Positions 1-15,600 of a stretch of DNA of 64,000 nt are shown here, piece after piece. The notes under the pieces were generated by a model. That model searched no databases, was not told the origin of the DNA, and worked only from the letters and a program-made list of their open reading frames with translations. Position numbers and translations under genes: made by a program. Source of the stretch: Corella eumyota (taxonomy: Eukaryota; Chordata; Ascidiacea; Phlebobranchia; Corellidae); the NCBI GenBank assembly GCA_963082875.1, contig OY720097.1, forward strand, positions 14,330,501 to 14,394,500, read 5' to 3'. The stretch's first letter is position 1; each line of letters opens with the position of its first letter.

Positions 1-2320
1 GCTAATTTTTATTTTGGGTTTAATTAGGTCACGTGATATTTTTGGCCAATGATATTGCATATAAATTTTTTAAAAAAAATAAAAAATTTTAAATTAAAAA
101 ATAATTGCTTCGTGAAAACTGCACAGGTCCAATTAACGTGTTCACGAAATATTTTTTAAAAGTATTAATATTCATAAAAGTGATGACACTTTTATTAAAA
201 ACTTATGAAATTTCAAAACCTAAAATTTTATATTTTATTAGACGCGCATTGGCGTAACTAACATTCAAGATTAAACATTTCGCAAAAATATTTATTAGAA
301 AAAAAGTTAAAACTAATTTTTATTTTGGGTTTAATTAGGTCACGTGATTTTTTTGGCCAATGATATTGCATATAAATGTTTTAAAAAAAATAAAAAATTT
401 TAAATTTAAAAATAATTGCTTTGTGAGAACTGCACAGGTCCAATTAACGTGTTTACAAAATATTTTTCGAAAATATTAATATTCATAAAAGTTATGACAC
501 TTTTATTAAAAATTTATGAAATCTCAAAACCTAAAATTTTATATTTAAGTAAACGCGCATTGGCGTAACTAACATTCAAGATAAAACATTTTGCAAAAAT
601 TTTTATTAGAACAAAAGTTAGAGCTAATTTATTTTGGGTTTAATTAGGTCACGTGATATTTTTGGCCAATGATATTGCATATATTTTTTTTGAAAAAATA
701 AAAAATTTTAAATTAAAAAATAATTGCTTCGTGAGAACTGCACAGGTCCAATTAACGTGTTCACAAAATATTTTTCAAAAATAAAAATAAAAAATTTTAA
801 ATCAAAAAATAATTGCTTCGTGAGAACTGCACAGGTCCCATTAACGTGTTCACAAAATATTTTATGAAAATATTGATATTCATAAAAGTTATGACACTCT
901 TATTAAAATTTTATGAAATCTCAAAACCTAAAATTTTATATTTAACTAGATGCGCATTGACGTAACTAACATTCAAGATAAAACATTTTGCAAAAATTTT
1001 TATTAGAACAAAAGTTAGAGCTAATTTATTTTGGGTTTAATTAGGTCACGTGATATTTTTGGCCAATGATATTGCATATAAATTTTTTTTAAAAAATAAC
1101 AAATTTTAAATCAAAAAATAATTGCTCTGTTAGAATTGCACAAGTTCAATTAACGTGTTTACAAAATATTTTTTGAAAATATTAATATTCATAAAAGTTA
1201 TGACATTTTTATTAAAATTTTATGAAATCTCAAAACCTAAAATTTTATATTTTATTAGACGTACATTGGCCTAACTAACATTTATGAAATCTCAAAACTT
1301 AAAATTTTATATTTAAGTAGACGCGCATTGGCGTAACTAACATTCAAGATAAAACATTTCGCAAAAATGTTTGGTAGAACAAAAGTTAGAGCTAATTTTT
1401 ATTTTGGGTTTAATTAGGTCACGTAATATTTTTGGCCAATTTTATTGCATATAAATTTTTTGAAAGAAATAACAAATTTTAAATCAAAAAATAATTGCTC
1501 TGTTAGAATTGCACAAGTCCAATTAACGTGTTTACAAAATATTTTTTGAAAATATTAATATTCATAAAAGTTATGACATTTTTATTAAAAATTTATGAAA
1601 TCTCAAAACCTAAAATTTTATATTTAAGTAGACGTGCATTGGCGTAACTAACATTCAAGATAAAACATTTTGCAAAAATTTTTATTAGAACAAAAGTTAG
1701 AGCTAATTTATTTTGGGTTTAATTAGGTCACGTGATATTTTTGGCCAATGATATTGCATATAAATTTTTTGAAAAAAATAAAAAATTTTAATTTAAAAAA
1801 TAATTGCTTTGTGAGAACTGCACAGGTCCAATCAACATGTTCACAAAATATTTTTCGAAAATATTAATATTCATAAAAGTTATGACACTTTTATTAAAAA
1901 TTTATGAAATCTCAAAACCTAAAATTTTATATTTAAGTAAACGCGCATTGGCGTAACTAACATTCAAGATAAAACATTTTGCAAAAATTTTTATTAAAAC
2001 AAAAGTTAGAGCTAATTTATTTTGGGTTTAATTAGGTCACGTGATTTTTTTGGCCAATGATATTGCATATAAATTTTTTAAAAAAAATAAAAAATTTTAA
2101 ATTTAAAAATAATTGCTTTGTGAGAACTGCACAGGTCCAATTAACGTGTTTACAAAATATTTTTCGAAAATATTATTATTCATAAAAGTTATGACACTTT
2201 TATTAAAAATTTATGAAATCTCAAAACTTAAAATTTTATATTTAAGTAGACGCGCATTGGCGTAACTAACATTCAAGATAAAACATTTCGCAAAAATGTT
2301 TGGTAGAACAAAAGTTAGAG

Positions 2321-3648
2321 CTAATTTTTATTTTGGGTTTAATTAGGTCACGTGATATTTTTGGCCAATTTTATTGCATATAAATTTTTTGAAAGAAATA
2401 ACAAATTTTAAATCAAAAAATAATTGCTCTGTTAGAATTGCACAAGTCCAATTAACGTGTTTACAAAATATTTTTTGAAAATATTAATATTCATAAAAGT
2501 TATGACATTTTTATTAAAAATTTATGAAATCTCAAAACCTAAAATTTTATATTTAAGTAGACGTGCATTGGCGTAACTAACATTCAAGATAAAACATTTT
2601 GCAAAAATTTTTATTAGAACAAAAGTTAGAGCTAATTTATTTTGGGTTTAATTAGGTCACGTGATATTTTTGGCCAATGATATTGCATATAAATTTTTTG
2701 AAAAAAATAAAAAATTTTAATTTAAAAAATAATTGCTTTGTGAGAACTGCACAGGTCCAATCAACATGTTCACAAAATATTTTTCGAAAATATTAATATT
2801 CATAAAAGTTATGACACTTTTATTAAAAATTTATGAAATCTCAAAACCTAAAATTTTATATTTAAGTAAACGCGCATTGGCGTAACTAACATTCAAGATA
2901 AAACATTTTGCAAAAATTTTTATTAAAACAAAAGTTAGAGCTAATTTATTTTGGGTTTAATTAGGTCACGTGATATTTTTGGCCAATGATATTGCATATA
3001 TTTTTTTTGAAAAAATAAAAAATTTTAAATTAAAAAATAATTGCTTCGTGAGAACTGCACAGGTCCAATTAACGTGTTCACAAAATATTTTTCGAAAATA
3101 AAAATAAAAAATTTTAAATCAAAAAATAATTGCTTCGTGAGAACTGCACAGGTCCCATTAACGTGTTCACAAAATATTTTATGAAAATATTGATATTCAT
3201 AAAAGTTATGACATTCTTATTAAAATTTTATGAAATCTCAAAACCTAAAATTTTATATTTTATTAGACGCGCATTGGCGTAACTAACATTCAAGATTAAA
3301 CATTTCGCAAAAATATTTATTAGAAAAAAAGTTAAAACTAATTTTTCTTTTGGGTTTAATTAGGTCACGTGATTTTTTTGGCCAATGATATTGCATATAA
3401 ATTTTTTAAAAAAAATAAAAAATTTTAAATTTAAAAATAATTGCTTTGTGAGAACTGCACAGGTCCAATTAACGTGTTTACAAAATATTTTTCGAAAATA
3501 TTATTATTCATAAAAGTTATGACACTTTTATTAAAAATTTATGAAATCTCAAAACTTAAAATTTTATATTTAAGTAGACGCGCATTGGCGTAACTAACAT
3601 TCAAGATAAAACATTTCGCAAAAATGTTTGGTAGAACAAAAGTTAGAG
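2321..3648. repeat. Four-unit higher-order repeat (A-B-C-D), example copy
   Basis: Unit A (from about 2,321; CCAATTTTATTGC and GAAAGAAATAAC variant), B (from about 2,631; ATTTTAATTTAAAAAA variant and CAATCAACATG), C (from 2,941; 397 bp, with TATATTTTTTTTG and the 86-bp internal duplication) and D (from 3,338; starts CTAATTTTTCTTTTGGG) form a 1,328-bp block. The same order recurs immediately at 3,649-4,976 and again from about 9,604, 10,934 and 12,633 and in later copies. D is often followed by a 370-bp E unit (first at 4,977) and a 400-bp F unit (first at 5,347). Unit lengths of 311, 309, 397 and 311 bp add up exactly to the block length. Confidence 0.85.
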
Positions 3649-6600
3649 CTAATTTTTATTTTGGGTTTAATTAGGTCACGTGATATTTTTGGCCAATTTT
3701 ATTGCATATAAATTTTTTGAAAGAAATAACAAATTTTAAATCAAAAAATAATTGCTCTGTTAGAATTGCACAAGTCCAATTAACGTGTTTACAAAATATT
3801 TTTTGAAAATATTAATATTCATAAAAGTTATGACATTTTTATTAAAAATTTATGAAATCTCAAAACCTAAAATTTTATATTTAAGTAGACGTGCATTGGC
3901 GTAACTAACATTCAAGATAAAACATTTTGCAAAAATTTTTATTAGAACAAAAGTTAGAGCTAATTTATTTTGGGTTTAATTAGGTCACGTGATATTTTTG
4001 GCCAATGATATTGCATATAAATTTTTTGAAAAAAATAAAAAATTTTAATTTAAAAAATAATTGCTTTGTGAGAACTGCACAGGTCCAATCAACATGTTCA
4101 CAAAATATTTTTCGAAAATATTAATATTCATAAAAGTTATGACACTTTTATTAAAAATTTATGAAATCTCAAAACCTAAAATTTTATATTTAAGTAAACG
4201 CGCATTGGCGTAACTAACATTCAAGATAAAACATTTTGCAAAAATTTTTATTAAAACAAAAGTTAGAGCTAATTTATTTTGGGTTTAATTAGGTCACGTG
4301 ATATTTTTGGCCAATGATATTGCATATATTTTTTTTGAAAAAATAAAAAATTTTAAATTAAAAAATAATTGCTTCGTGAGAACTGCACAGGTCCAATTAA
4401 CGTGTTCACAAAATATTTTTCGAAAATAAAAATAAAAAATTTTAAATCAAAAAATAATTGCTTCGTGAGAACTGCACAGGTCCCATTAACGTGTTCACAA
4501 AATATTTTATGAAAATATTGATATTCATAAAAGTTATGACATTCTTATTAAAATTTTATGAAATCTCAAAACCTAAAATTTTATATTTTATTAGACGCGC
4601 ATTGGCGTAACTAACATTCAAGATTAAACATTTCGCAAAAATATTTATTAGAAAAAAAGTTAAAACTAATTTTTCTTTTGGGTTTAATTAGGTCACGTGA
4701 TTTTTTTGGCCAATGATATTGCATATAAATTTTTTAAAAAAAATAAAAAATTTTAAATTTAAAAATAATTGCTTTGTGAGAACTGCACAGGTCCAATTAA
4801 CGTGTTTACAAAATATTTTTCGAAAATATTATTATTCATAAAAGTTATGACACTTTTATTAAAAATTTATGAAATCTCAAAACTTAAAATTTTATATTTA
4901 AGTAGACGCGCATTGGCGTAACTAACATTCAAGATAAAACATTTCGCAAAAATGTTTGGTAGAACAAAAGTTAGAGCTAATTTATTTTGGGTTTAATTAG
5001 GTCACGTGATATTTTTGGCCAATGATATTGCATATAAATTTTAAAAAAAAATAAAAAATTTTAAACTAAAAAATAATTGCTTTATGAGAACTGTACAGGT
5101 CCAATTAACGTGTTCACAAAATATTTTTCGAAAATATTAATATTCATAAAAGTTATGACACTTTTATTAAAAATTTATGAAATCTCAAAACCTAAAATTT
5201 TATATTTTATTAGACGTACATTGGCCTAACTAACATTTATGAAATCTCAAAACTTAAAATTTTATATTTAAGTAGACGCGCATTGGCGTAACTAACATTC
5301 AAGATAAAACATTTCGCAAAAATTTTTGGTAGAACAAAAGTTAGAGCTAATTTTTATTTTGGGTTTAATTAGGTCACGTGATATTTTTGGCCAATTTTAT
5401 TGCATATAAATTTTTTTTAAAAAATAACAAATTTTAAATCAAAAAATAATTGCTCTGTTAGAATTGCACAAGTCCAATTAATGTGTTTACAAAATATTTT
5501 TCGAAAATAAAAATAAAAAATTTTAAATCAAAAAATAATTGCTTCGTGAGAACTGCACAGGTCCCATTAACGTGTTCACAAAATATTTTATGAAAATATT
5601 GATATTCATAAAAGTTATGACACTCTTATTAAAATTTTATGAAATCTCAAAACCTAAAATTTTATATTTTATTAGACGCGCATTGGCGTAATTAACATTC
5701 AAGATTAAATATTTCGCAAAAATATTTATTAGAAAAAAAGTTAAAACTAATTTTTCTTTTGGGTTTAATTAGGTCACGTGATTTTTTTGGCCAATGATAT
5801 TGCATATAAATTTTTTAAAAAAAATAAAAAATTTTAATTTAAAAAATAATTGCTTTGTGAGAACTGCACAGGTCCAATCAACATGTTCACAAAATATTTT
5901 TCGAAAATATTAATATTCATAAAAGTTATGACACTTTTATTAAAAATTTATGAAATCTCAAAACCTAAAATTTTATATTTAAGTAAACGCGCATTGGCGT
6001 AACTAACATTCAAGATAAAACATTTTGCAAAAATTTTTATTAAAACAAAAGTTAGAGCTAATTTATTTTGGGTTTAATTAGGTCACGTGATATTTTTGGC
6101 CAATGATATTGCATATATTTTTTTTGAAAAAATAAAAAATTTTAAATTAAAAAATAATTGCTTCGTGAGAACTGCACAGGTCCAATTAACGTGTTCACAA
6201 AATATTTTTCGAAAATAAAAATAAAAAATTTTAAATCAAAAAATAATTGCTTCGTGAGAACTGCACAGGTCCCATTAACGTGTTCACAAAATATTTTATG
6301 AAAATATTGATATTCATAAAAGTTATGACATTCTTATTAAAATTTTATGAAATCTCAAAACCTAAAATTTTATATTTTATTAGACGCGCATTGGCGTAAC
6401 TAACATTCAAGATTAAACATTTCGCAAAAATATTTATTAGAAAAAAAGTTAAAACTAATTTTTCTTTTGGGTTTAATTAGGTCACGTGATTTTTTTGGCC
6501 AATGATATTGCATATAAATTTTTTAAAAAAAATAAAAAATTTTAAATTTAAAAATAATTGCTTTGTGAGAACTGCACAGGTCCAATTAACGTGTTTACAA

Positions 6601-9600
6601 AATATTTTTCGAAAATATTATTATTCATAAAAGTTATGACACTTTTATTAAAAATTTATGAAATCTCAAAACTTAAAATTTTATATTTAAGTAGACGCGC
6701 ATTGGCGTAACTAACATTCAAGATAAAACATTTCGCAAAAATGTTTGGTAGAACAAAAGTTAGAGCTAATTTATTTTGGGTTTAATTAGGTCACGTGATA
6801 TTTTTGGCCAATGATATTGCATATAAATTTTAAAAAAAAATAAAAAATTTTAAACTAAAAAATAATTGCTTTATGAGAACTGTACAGGTCCAATTAACGT
6901 GTTCACAAAATATTTTTCGAAAATATTAATATTCATAAAAGTTATGACACTTTTATTAAAAATTTATGAAATCTCAAAACCTAAAATTTTATATTTTATT
7001 AGACGTACATTGGCCTAACTAACATTTATGAAATCTCAAAACTTAAAATTTTATATTTAAGTAGACGCGCATTGGCGTAACTAACATTCAAGATAAAACA
7101 TTTCGCAAAAATTTTTGGTAGAACAAAAGTTAGAGCTAATTTTTATTTTGGGTTTAATTAGGTCACGTGATATTTTTGGCCAATTTTATTGCATATAAAT
7201 TTTTTTTAAAAAATAACAAATTTTAAATCAAAAAATAATTGCTCTGTTAGAATTGCACAAGTCCAATTAATGTGTTTACAAAATATTTTTCGAAAATAAA
7301 AATAAAAAATTTTAAATCAAAAAATAATTGCTTCGTGAGAACTGCACAGGTCCCATTAACGTGTTCACAAAATATTTTATGAAAATATTGATATTCATAA
7401 AAGTTATGACACTCTTATTAAAATTTTATGAAATCTCAAAACCTAAAATTTTATATTTTATTAGACGCGCATTGGCGTAATTAACATTCAAGATTAAATA
7501 TTTCGCAAAAATATTTATTAGAAAAAAAGTTAAAACTAATTTTTCTTTTGGGTTTAATTAGGTCACGTGATTTTTTTGGCCAATGATATTGCATATAAAT
7601 TTTTTAAAAAAAATAAAAAATTTTAAATTTAAAAATAATTGCTTTGTGAGAACTGCACAGGTCCAATTAACGTGTTTACAAAATATTTTTCGAAAATATT
7701 ATTATTCATAAAAGTTATGACACTTTTATTAAAAATTTATGAAATCTCAAAACTTAAAATTTTATATTTAAGTAGACGCGCATTGGCGTAACTAACATTC
7801 AAGATAAAACATTTCGCAAAAATGTTTGGTAGAACAAAAGTTAGAGCTAATTTATTTTGGGTTTAATTAGGTCACGTGATATTTTTGGCCAATGATATTG
7901 CATATAAATTTAAAAAAAAAATGAATAATTTTAAACTAAAAAATAATTGCTTTATGAGAACTGTACAGGTCCAATTAACGTGTTCACAAAATATTTTTCG
8001 AAAATATTAATATTCATAAAAGTTATGACACTTTTATTAAAAATTTATGAAATCTCAAAACCTAAAATTTTATATTTTATTAGACGTACATTGGCCTAAC
8101 TAACATTTATGAAATCTCAAAACTTAAAATTTTATATTTAAGTAGACGCGCATTGGCGTAACTAACATTCAAGATAAAACATTTCGCAAAAATTTTTGGT
8201 AGAACAAAAGTTAGAGCTAATTTTTATTTTGGGTTTAATTAGGTCACGTGATATTTTTGGCCAATTTTATTGCATATAAATTTTTTTTAAAAAATAACAA
8301 ATTTTAAATCAAAAAATAATTGCTCTGTTAGAATTGCACAAGTCCAATTAATGTGTTTACAAAATATTTTTTGAAAATATTAATATTCATAAAAGTTATG
8401 ACATTTTTATTAAAAATTTATGAAATCTCAAAACCTAAAATTTTATATTTAAGTAGACGTGCATTGGCGTAACTAACATTCAAGATAAAACATTTTGCAA
8501 AAATTTTTATTAGAACAAAAGTTAGAGCTAATTTATTTTGGGTTTAATTAGGTCACGTGATATTTTTGGCCAATGATATTGCATATAAATTTTTTGAAAA
8601 AAATAAAAAATTTTAATTTAAAAAATAATTGCTTTGTGAGAACTGCACAGGTCCAATCAACATGTTCACAAAATATTTTTCGAAAATATTAATATTCATA
8701 AAAGTTATGACACTTTTATTAAAAATTTATGAAATCTCAAAACTTAAAATTTTATATTTAAGTAAACGCGCATTGGCGTAACTAACATTCAAGATAAAAC
8801 ATTTTGCAAAAATTTTTATTAGAACAAAAGTTAGAGCTAATTTATTTTGGGTTTAATTAGGTCACGTGATATTTTTGGCCAATGATATTGCATATATTTT
8901 TTTTGAAAAAATAAAAAATTTTAAATTAAAAAATAATTGCTTCGTGAGAACTGCACAGGTCCAATTAACGTGTTCACAAAATATTTTTCGAAAATAAAAA
9001 TAAAAAATTTTAAATCAAAAAATAATTGCTTCGTGAGAACTGCACAGGTCCCATTAACGTGTTCGCAAAATATTTTATGAAAATATTGATATTCATAAAA
9101 GTTATGACACTCTTATTAAAATTTTATGAAATCTCAAAACCTAAAATTTTATATTTAACTAGATGCGCATTGACGTAACTAACATTCAAGATAAAACATT
9201 TCGCAAAAATTTTTATTAGAACAAAAGTTAGAGCTAATTTATTTTGGGTTTAATTAGGTCACGTGATATTTTTGGCCAATGATATTGCATATAAATTTTT
9301 TTTAAAAAATAACAAATTTTAAATCAAAAAATAATTGCTCTGTTAGAATTGCACAAGTCCAATTAACGTGTTTACAAAATATTTTTTGAAAATATTAATA
9401 TTCATAAAAGTTATGACATTTTTATTAAAATTTTATGAAATCTCAAAACCTAAAATTTTATATTTTATTAGACGTACATTGGCCTAACTAACATTTATGA
9501 AATCTCAAAACTTAAAATTTTATATTTAAGTAGACGCGCATTGGCGTAACTAACATTCAAGATAAAACATTTCGCAAAAATGTTTGGTAGAACAAAAGTT

Positions 9601-12600
9601 AGAGCTAATTTTTATTTTGGGTTTAATTAGGTCACGTGATATTTTTGGCCAATTTTATTGCATATAAATTTTTTGAAAGAAATAACAAATTTTAAATCAA
9701 AAAATAATTGCTCTGTTAGAATTGCACAAGTCCAATTAACGTGTTTACAAAATATTTTTTGAAAATATTAATATTCATAAAAGTTATGACATTTTTATTA
9801 AAAATTTATGAAATCTCAAAACCTAAAATTTTATATTTAAGTAGACGTGCATTGGCGTAACTAACATTCAAGATAAAACATTTTGCAAAAATTTTTATTA
9901 GAACAAAAGTTAGAGCTAATTTATTTTGGGTTTAATTAGGTCACGTGATATTTTTGGCCAATGATATTGCATATAAATTTTTTGAAAAAAATAAAAAATT
10001 TTAATTTAAAAAATAATTGCTTTGTGAGAACTGCACAGGTCCAATCAACATGTTCACAAAATATTTTTCGAAAATATTAATATTCATAAAAGTTATGACA
10101 CTTTTATTAAAAATTTATGAAATCTCAAAACCTAAAATTTTATATTTAAGTAAACGCGCATTGGCGTAACTAACATTCAAGATAAAACATTTTGCAAAAA
10201 TTTTTATTAAAACAAAAGTTAGAGCTAATTTTTATTTTGGGTTTAATTAGGTCACGTGATATTTTTGGCCAATGATATTGCATATATTTTTTTTGAAAAA
10301 ATAAAAAATTTTAAATTAAAAAATAATTGCTTCGTGAGAACTGCACAGGTCCAATTAACGTGTTCACAAAATATTTTTCGAAAATAAAAATAAAAAATTT
10401 TAAATCAAAAAATAATTGCTTCGTGAGAACTGCACAGGTCCCATTAACGTGTTCACAAAATATTTTATGAAAATATTGATATTCATAAAAGTTATGACAT
10501 TCTTATTAAAATTTTATGAAATCTCAAAACCTAAAATTTTATATTTTATTAGACGCGCATTGGCGTAACTAACATTCAAGATTAAACATTTCGCAAAAAT
10601 ATTTATTAGAAAAAAAGTTAAAACTAATTTTTCTTTTGGGTTTAATTAGGTCACGTGATTTTTTTGGCCAATGATATTGCATATAAATTTTTTAAAAAAA
10701 ATAAAAAATTTTAAATTTAAAAATAATTGCTTTGTGAGAACTGCACAGGTCCAATTAACGTGTTTACAAAATATTTTTCGAAAATATTATTATTCATAAA
10801 AGTTATGACACTTTTATTAAAAATTTATGAAATCTCAAAACTTAAAATTTTATATTTAAGTAGACGCGCATTGGCGTAACTAACATTCAAGATAAAACAT
10901 TTCGCAAAAATGTTTGGTAGAACAAAAGTTAGAGCTAATTTTTATTTTGGGTTTAATTAGGTCACGTGATATTTTTGGCCAATTTTATTGCATATAAATT
11001 TTTTGAAAGAAATAACAAATTTTAAATCAAAAAATAATTGCTCTGTTAGAATTGCACAAGTCCAATTAACGTGTTTACAAAATATTTTTTGAAAATATTA
11101 ATATTCATAAAAGTTATGACATTTTTATTAAAAATTTATGAAATCTCAAAACCTAAAATTTTATATTTAAGTAGACGTGCATTGGCGTAACTAACATTCA
11201 AGATAAAACATTTTGCAAAAATTTTTATTAGAACAAAAGTTAGAGCTAATTTATTTTGGGTTTAATTAGGTCACGTGATATTTTTGGCCAATGATATTGC
11301 ATATAAATTTTTTGAAAAAAATAAAAAATTTTAATTTAAAAAATAATTGCTTTGTGAGAACTGCACAGGTCCAATCAACATGTTCACAAAATATTTTTCG
11401 AAAATATTAATATTCATAAAAGTTATGACACTTTTATTAAAAATTTATGAAATCTCAAAACCTAAAATTTTATATTTAAGTAAACGCGCATTGGCGTAAC
11501 TAACATTCAAGATAAAACATTTTGCAAAAATTTTTATTAAAACAAAAGTTAGAGCTAATTTATTTTGGGTTTAATTAGGTCACGTGATATTTTTGGCCAA
11601 TGATATTGCATATATTTTTTTTGAAAAAATAAAAAATTTTAAATTAAAAAATAATTGCTTCGTGAGAACTGCACAGGTCCAATTAACGTGTTCACAAAAT
11701 ATTTTTCGAAAATAAAAATAAAAAATTTTAAATCAAAAAATAATTGCTTCGTGAGAACTGCACAGGTCCCATTAACGTGTTCACAAAATATTTTATGAAA
11801 ATATTGATATTCATAAAAGTTATGACATTCTTATTAAAATTTTATGAAATCTCAAAACCTAAAATTTTATATTTTATTAGACGCGCATTGGCGTAACTAA
11901 CATTCAAGATTAAACATTTCGCAAAAATATTTATTAGAAAAAAAGTTAAAACTAATTTTTCTTTTGGGTTTAATTAGGTCACGTGATTTTTTTGGCCAAT
12001 GATATTGCATATAAATTTTTTAAAAAAAATAAAAAATTTTAAATTTAAAAATAATTGCTTTGTGAGAACTGCACAGGTCCAATTAACGTGTTTACAAAAT
12101 ATTTTTCGAAAATATTATTATTCATAAAAGTTATGACACTTTTATTAAAAATTTATGAAATCTCAAAACTTAAAATTTTATATTTAAGTAGACGCGCATT
12201 GGCGTAACTAACATTCAAGATAAAACATTTCGCAAAAATGTTTGGTAGAACAAAAGTTAGAGCTAATTTATTTTGGGTTTAATTAGGTCACGTGATATTT
12301 TTGGCCAATGATATTGCATATAAATTTTAAAAAAAAATAAAAAATTTTAAACTAAAAAATAATTGCTTTATGAGAACTGTACAGGTCCAATTAACGTGTT
12401 CACAAAATATTTTTCGAAAATATTAATATTCATAAAAGTTATGACACTTTTATTAAAAATTTATGAAATCTCAAAACCTAAAATTTTATATTTTATTAGA
12501 CGTACATTGGCCTAACTAACATTTATGAAATCTCAAAACTTAAAATTTTATATTTAAGTAGACGCGCATTGGCGTAACTAACATTCAAGATAAAACATTT

Positions 12601-12632
12601 CGCAAAAATGTTTGGTAGAACAAAAGTTAGAG
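3649..12632. repeat. Macro-repeat copy 1 (8,984 bp)
   Basis: This block of about 27 units is followed directly by a second copy at 12,633-21,616. Three private markers keep the same offset to the base. The ATGAATAATT variant lies at 7,921 and 16,905; the GTTCGCAAAA variant at 9,061 and 18,045; a unit starting CTAATTTTTATTTTGGG but of C type at 10,224 and 19,208. All offsets are 8,984 bp. No length change between the copies is visible, and the lines I compared by eye were identical. The duplication is therefore either very recent or an assembly effect. Confidence 0.8.
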
Positions 12633-15600
12633 CTAATTTTTATTTTGGGTTTAATTAGGTCACGTGATATTTTTGGCCAATTTTATTGCATATAAATTTT
12701 TTGAAAGAAATAACAAATTTTAAATCAAAAAATAATTGCTCTGTTAGAATTGCACAAGTCCAATTAACGTGTTTACAAAATATTTTTTGAAAATATTAAT
12801 ATTCATAAAAGTTATGACATTTTTATTAAAAATTTATGAAATCTCAAAACCTAAAATTTTATATTTAAGTAGACGTGCATTGGCGTAACTAACATTCAAG
12901 ATAAAACATTTTGCAAAAATTTTTATTAGAACAAAAGTTAGAGCTAATTTATTTTGGGTTTAATTAGGTCACGTGATATTTTTGGCCAATGATATTGCAT
13001 ATAAATTTTTTGAAAAAAATAAAAAATTTTAATTTAAAAAATAATTGCTTTGTGAGAACTGCACAGGTCCAATCAACATGTTCACAAAATATTTTTCGAA
13101 AATATTAATATTCATAAAAGTTATGACACTTTTATTAAAAATTTATGAAATCTCAAAACCTAAAATTTTATATTTAAGTAAACGCGCATTGGCGTAACTA
13201 ACATTCAAGATAAAACATTTTGCAAAAATTTTTATTAAAACAAAAGTTAGAGCTAATTTATTTTGGGTTTAATTAGGTCACGTGATATTTTTGGCCAATG
13301 ATATTGCATATATTTTTTTTGAAAAAATAAAAAATTTTAAATTAAAAAATAATTGCTTCGTGAGAACTGCACAGGTCCAATTAACGTGTTCACAAAATAT
13401 TTTTCGAAAATAAAAATAAAAAATTTTAAATCAAAAAATAATTGCTTCGTGAGAACTGCACAGGTCCCATTAACGTGTTCACAAAATATTTTATGAAAAT
13501 ATTGATATTCATAAAAGTTATGACATTCTTATTAAAATTTTATGAAATCTCAAAACCTAAAATTTTATATTTTATTAGACGCGCATTGGCGTAACTAACA
13601 TTCAAGATTAAACATTTCGCAAAAATATTTATTAGAAAAAAAGTTAAAACTAATTTTTCTTTTGGGTTTAATTAGGTCACGTGATTTTTTTGGCCAATGA
13701 TATTGCATATAAATTTTTTAAAAAAAATAAAAAATTTTAAATTTAAAAATAATTGCTTTGTGAGAACTGCACAGGTCCAATTAACGTGTTTACAAAATAT
13801 TTTTCGAAAATATTATTATTCATAAAAGTTATGACACTTTTATTAAAAATTTATGAAATCTCAAAACTTAAAATTTTATATTTAAGTAGACGCGCATTGG
13901 CGTAACTAACATTCAAGATAAAACATTTCGCAAAAATGTTTGGTAGAACAAAAGTTAGAGCTAATTTATTTTGGGTTTAATTAGGTCACGTGATATTTTT
14001 GGCCAATGATATTGCATATAAATTTTAAAAAAAAATAAAAAATTTTAAACTAAAAAATAATTGCTTTATGAGAACTGTACAGGTCCAATTAACGTGTTCA
14101 CAAAATATTTTTCGAAAATATTAATATTCATAAAAGTTATGACACTTTTATTAAAAATTTATGAAATCTCAAAACCTAAAATTTTATATTTTATTAGACG
14201 TACATTGGCCTAACTAACATTTATGAAATCTCAAAACTTAAAATTTTATATTTAAGTAGACGCGCATTGGCGTAACTAACATTCAAGATAAAACATTTCG
14301 CAAAAATTTTTGGTAGAACAAAAGTTAGAGCTAATTTTTATTTTGGGTTTAATTAGGTCACGTGATATTTTTGGCCAATTTTATTGCATATAAATTTTTT
14401 TTAAAAAATAACAAATTTTAAATCAAAAAATAATTGCTCTGTTAGAATTGCACAAGTCCAATTAATGTGTTTACAAAATATTTTTCGAAAATAAAAATAA
14501 AAAATTTTAAATCAAAAAATAATTGCTTCGTGAGAACTGCACAGGTCCCATTAACGTGTTCACAAAATATTTTATGAAAATATTGATATTCATAAAAGTT
14601 ATGACACTCTTATTAAAATTTTATGAAATCTCAAAACCTAAAATTTTATATTTTATTAGACGCGCATTGGCGTAATTAACATTCAAGATTAAATATTTCG
14701 CAAAAATATTTATTAGAAAAAAAGTTAAAACTAATTTTTCTTTTGGGTTTAATTAGGTCACGTGATTTTTTTGGCCAATGATATTGCATATAAATTTTTT
14801 AAAAAAAATAAAAAATTTTAATTTAAAAAATAATTGCTTTGTGAGAACTGCACAGGTCCAATCAACATGTTCACAAAATATTTTTCGAAAATATTAATAT
14901 TCATAAAAGTTATGACACTTTTATTAAAAATTTATGAAATCTCAAAACCTAAAATTTTATATTTAAGTAAACGCGCATTGGCGTAACTAACATTCAAGAT
15001 AAAACATTTTGCAAAAATTTTTATTAAAACAAAAGTTAGAGCTAATTTATTTTGGGTTTAATTAGGTCACGTGATATTTTTGGCCAATGATATTGCATAT
15101 ATTTTTTTTGAAAAAATAAAAAATTTTAAATTAAAAAATAATTGCTTCGTGAGAACTGCACAGGTCCAATTAACGTGTTCACAAAATATTTTTCGAAAAT
15201 AAAAATAAAAAATTTTAAATCAAAAAATAATTGCTTCGTGAGAACTGCACAGGTCCCATTAACGTGTTCACAAAATATTTTATGAAAATATTGATATTCA
15301 TAAAAGTTATGACATTCTTATTAAAATTTTATGAAATCTCAAAACCTAAAATTTTATATTTTATTAGACGCGCATTGGCGTAACTAACATTCAAGATTAA
15401 ACATTTCGCAAAAATATTTATTAGAAAAAAAGTTAAAACTAATTTTTCTTTTGGGTTTAATTAGGTCACGTGATTTTTTTGGCCAATGATATTGCATATA
15501 AATTTTTTAAAAAAAATAAAAAATTTTAAATTTAAAAATAATTGCTTTGTGAGAACTGCACAGGTCCAATTAACGTGTTTACAAAATATTTTTCGAAAAT

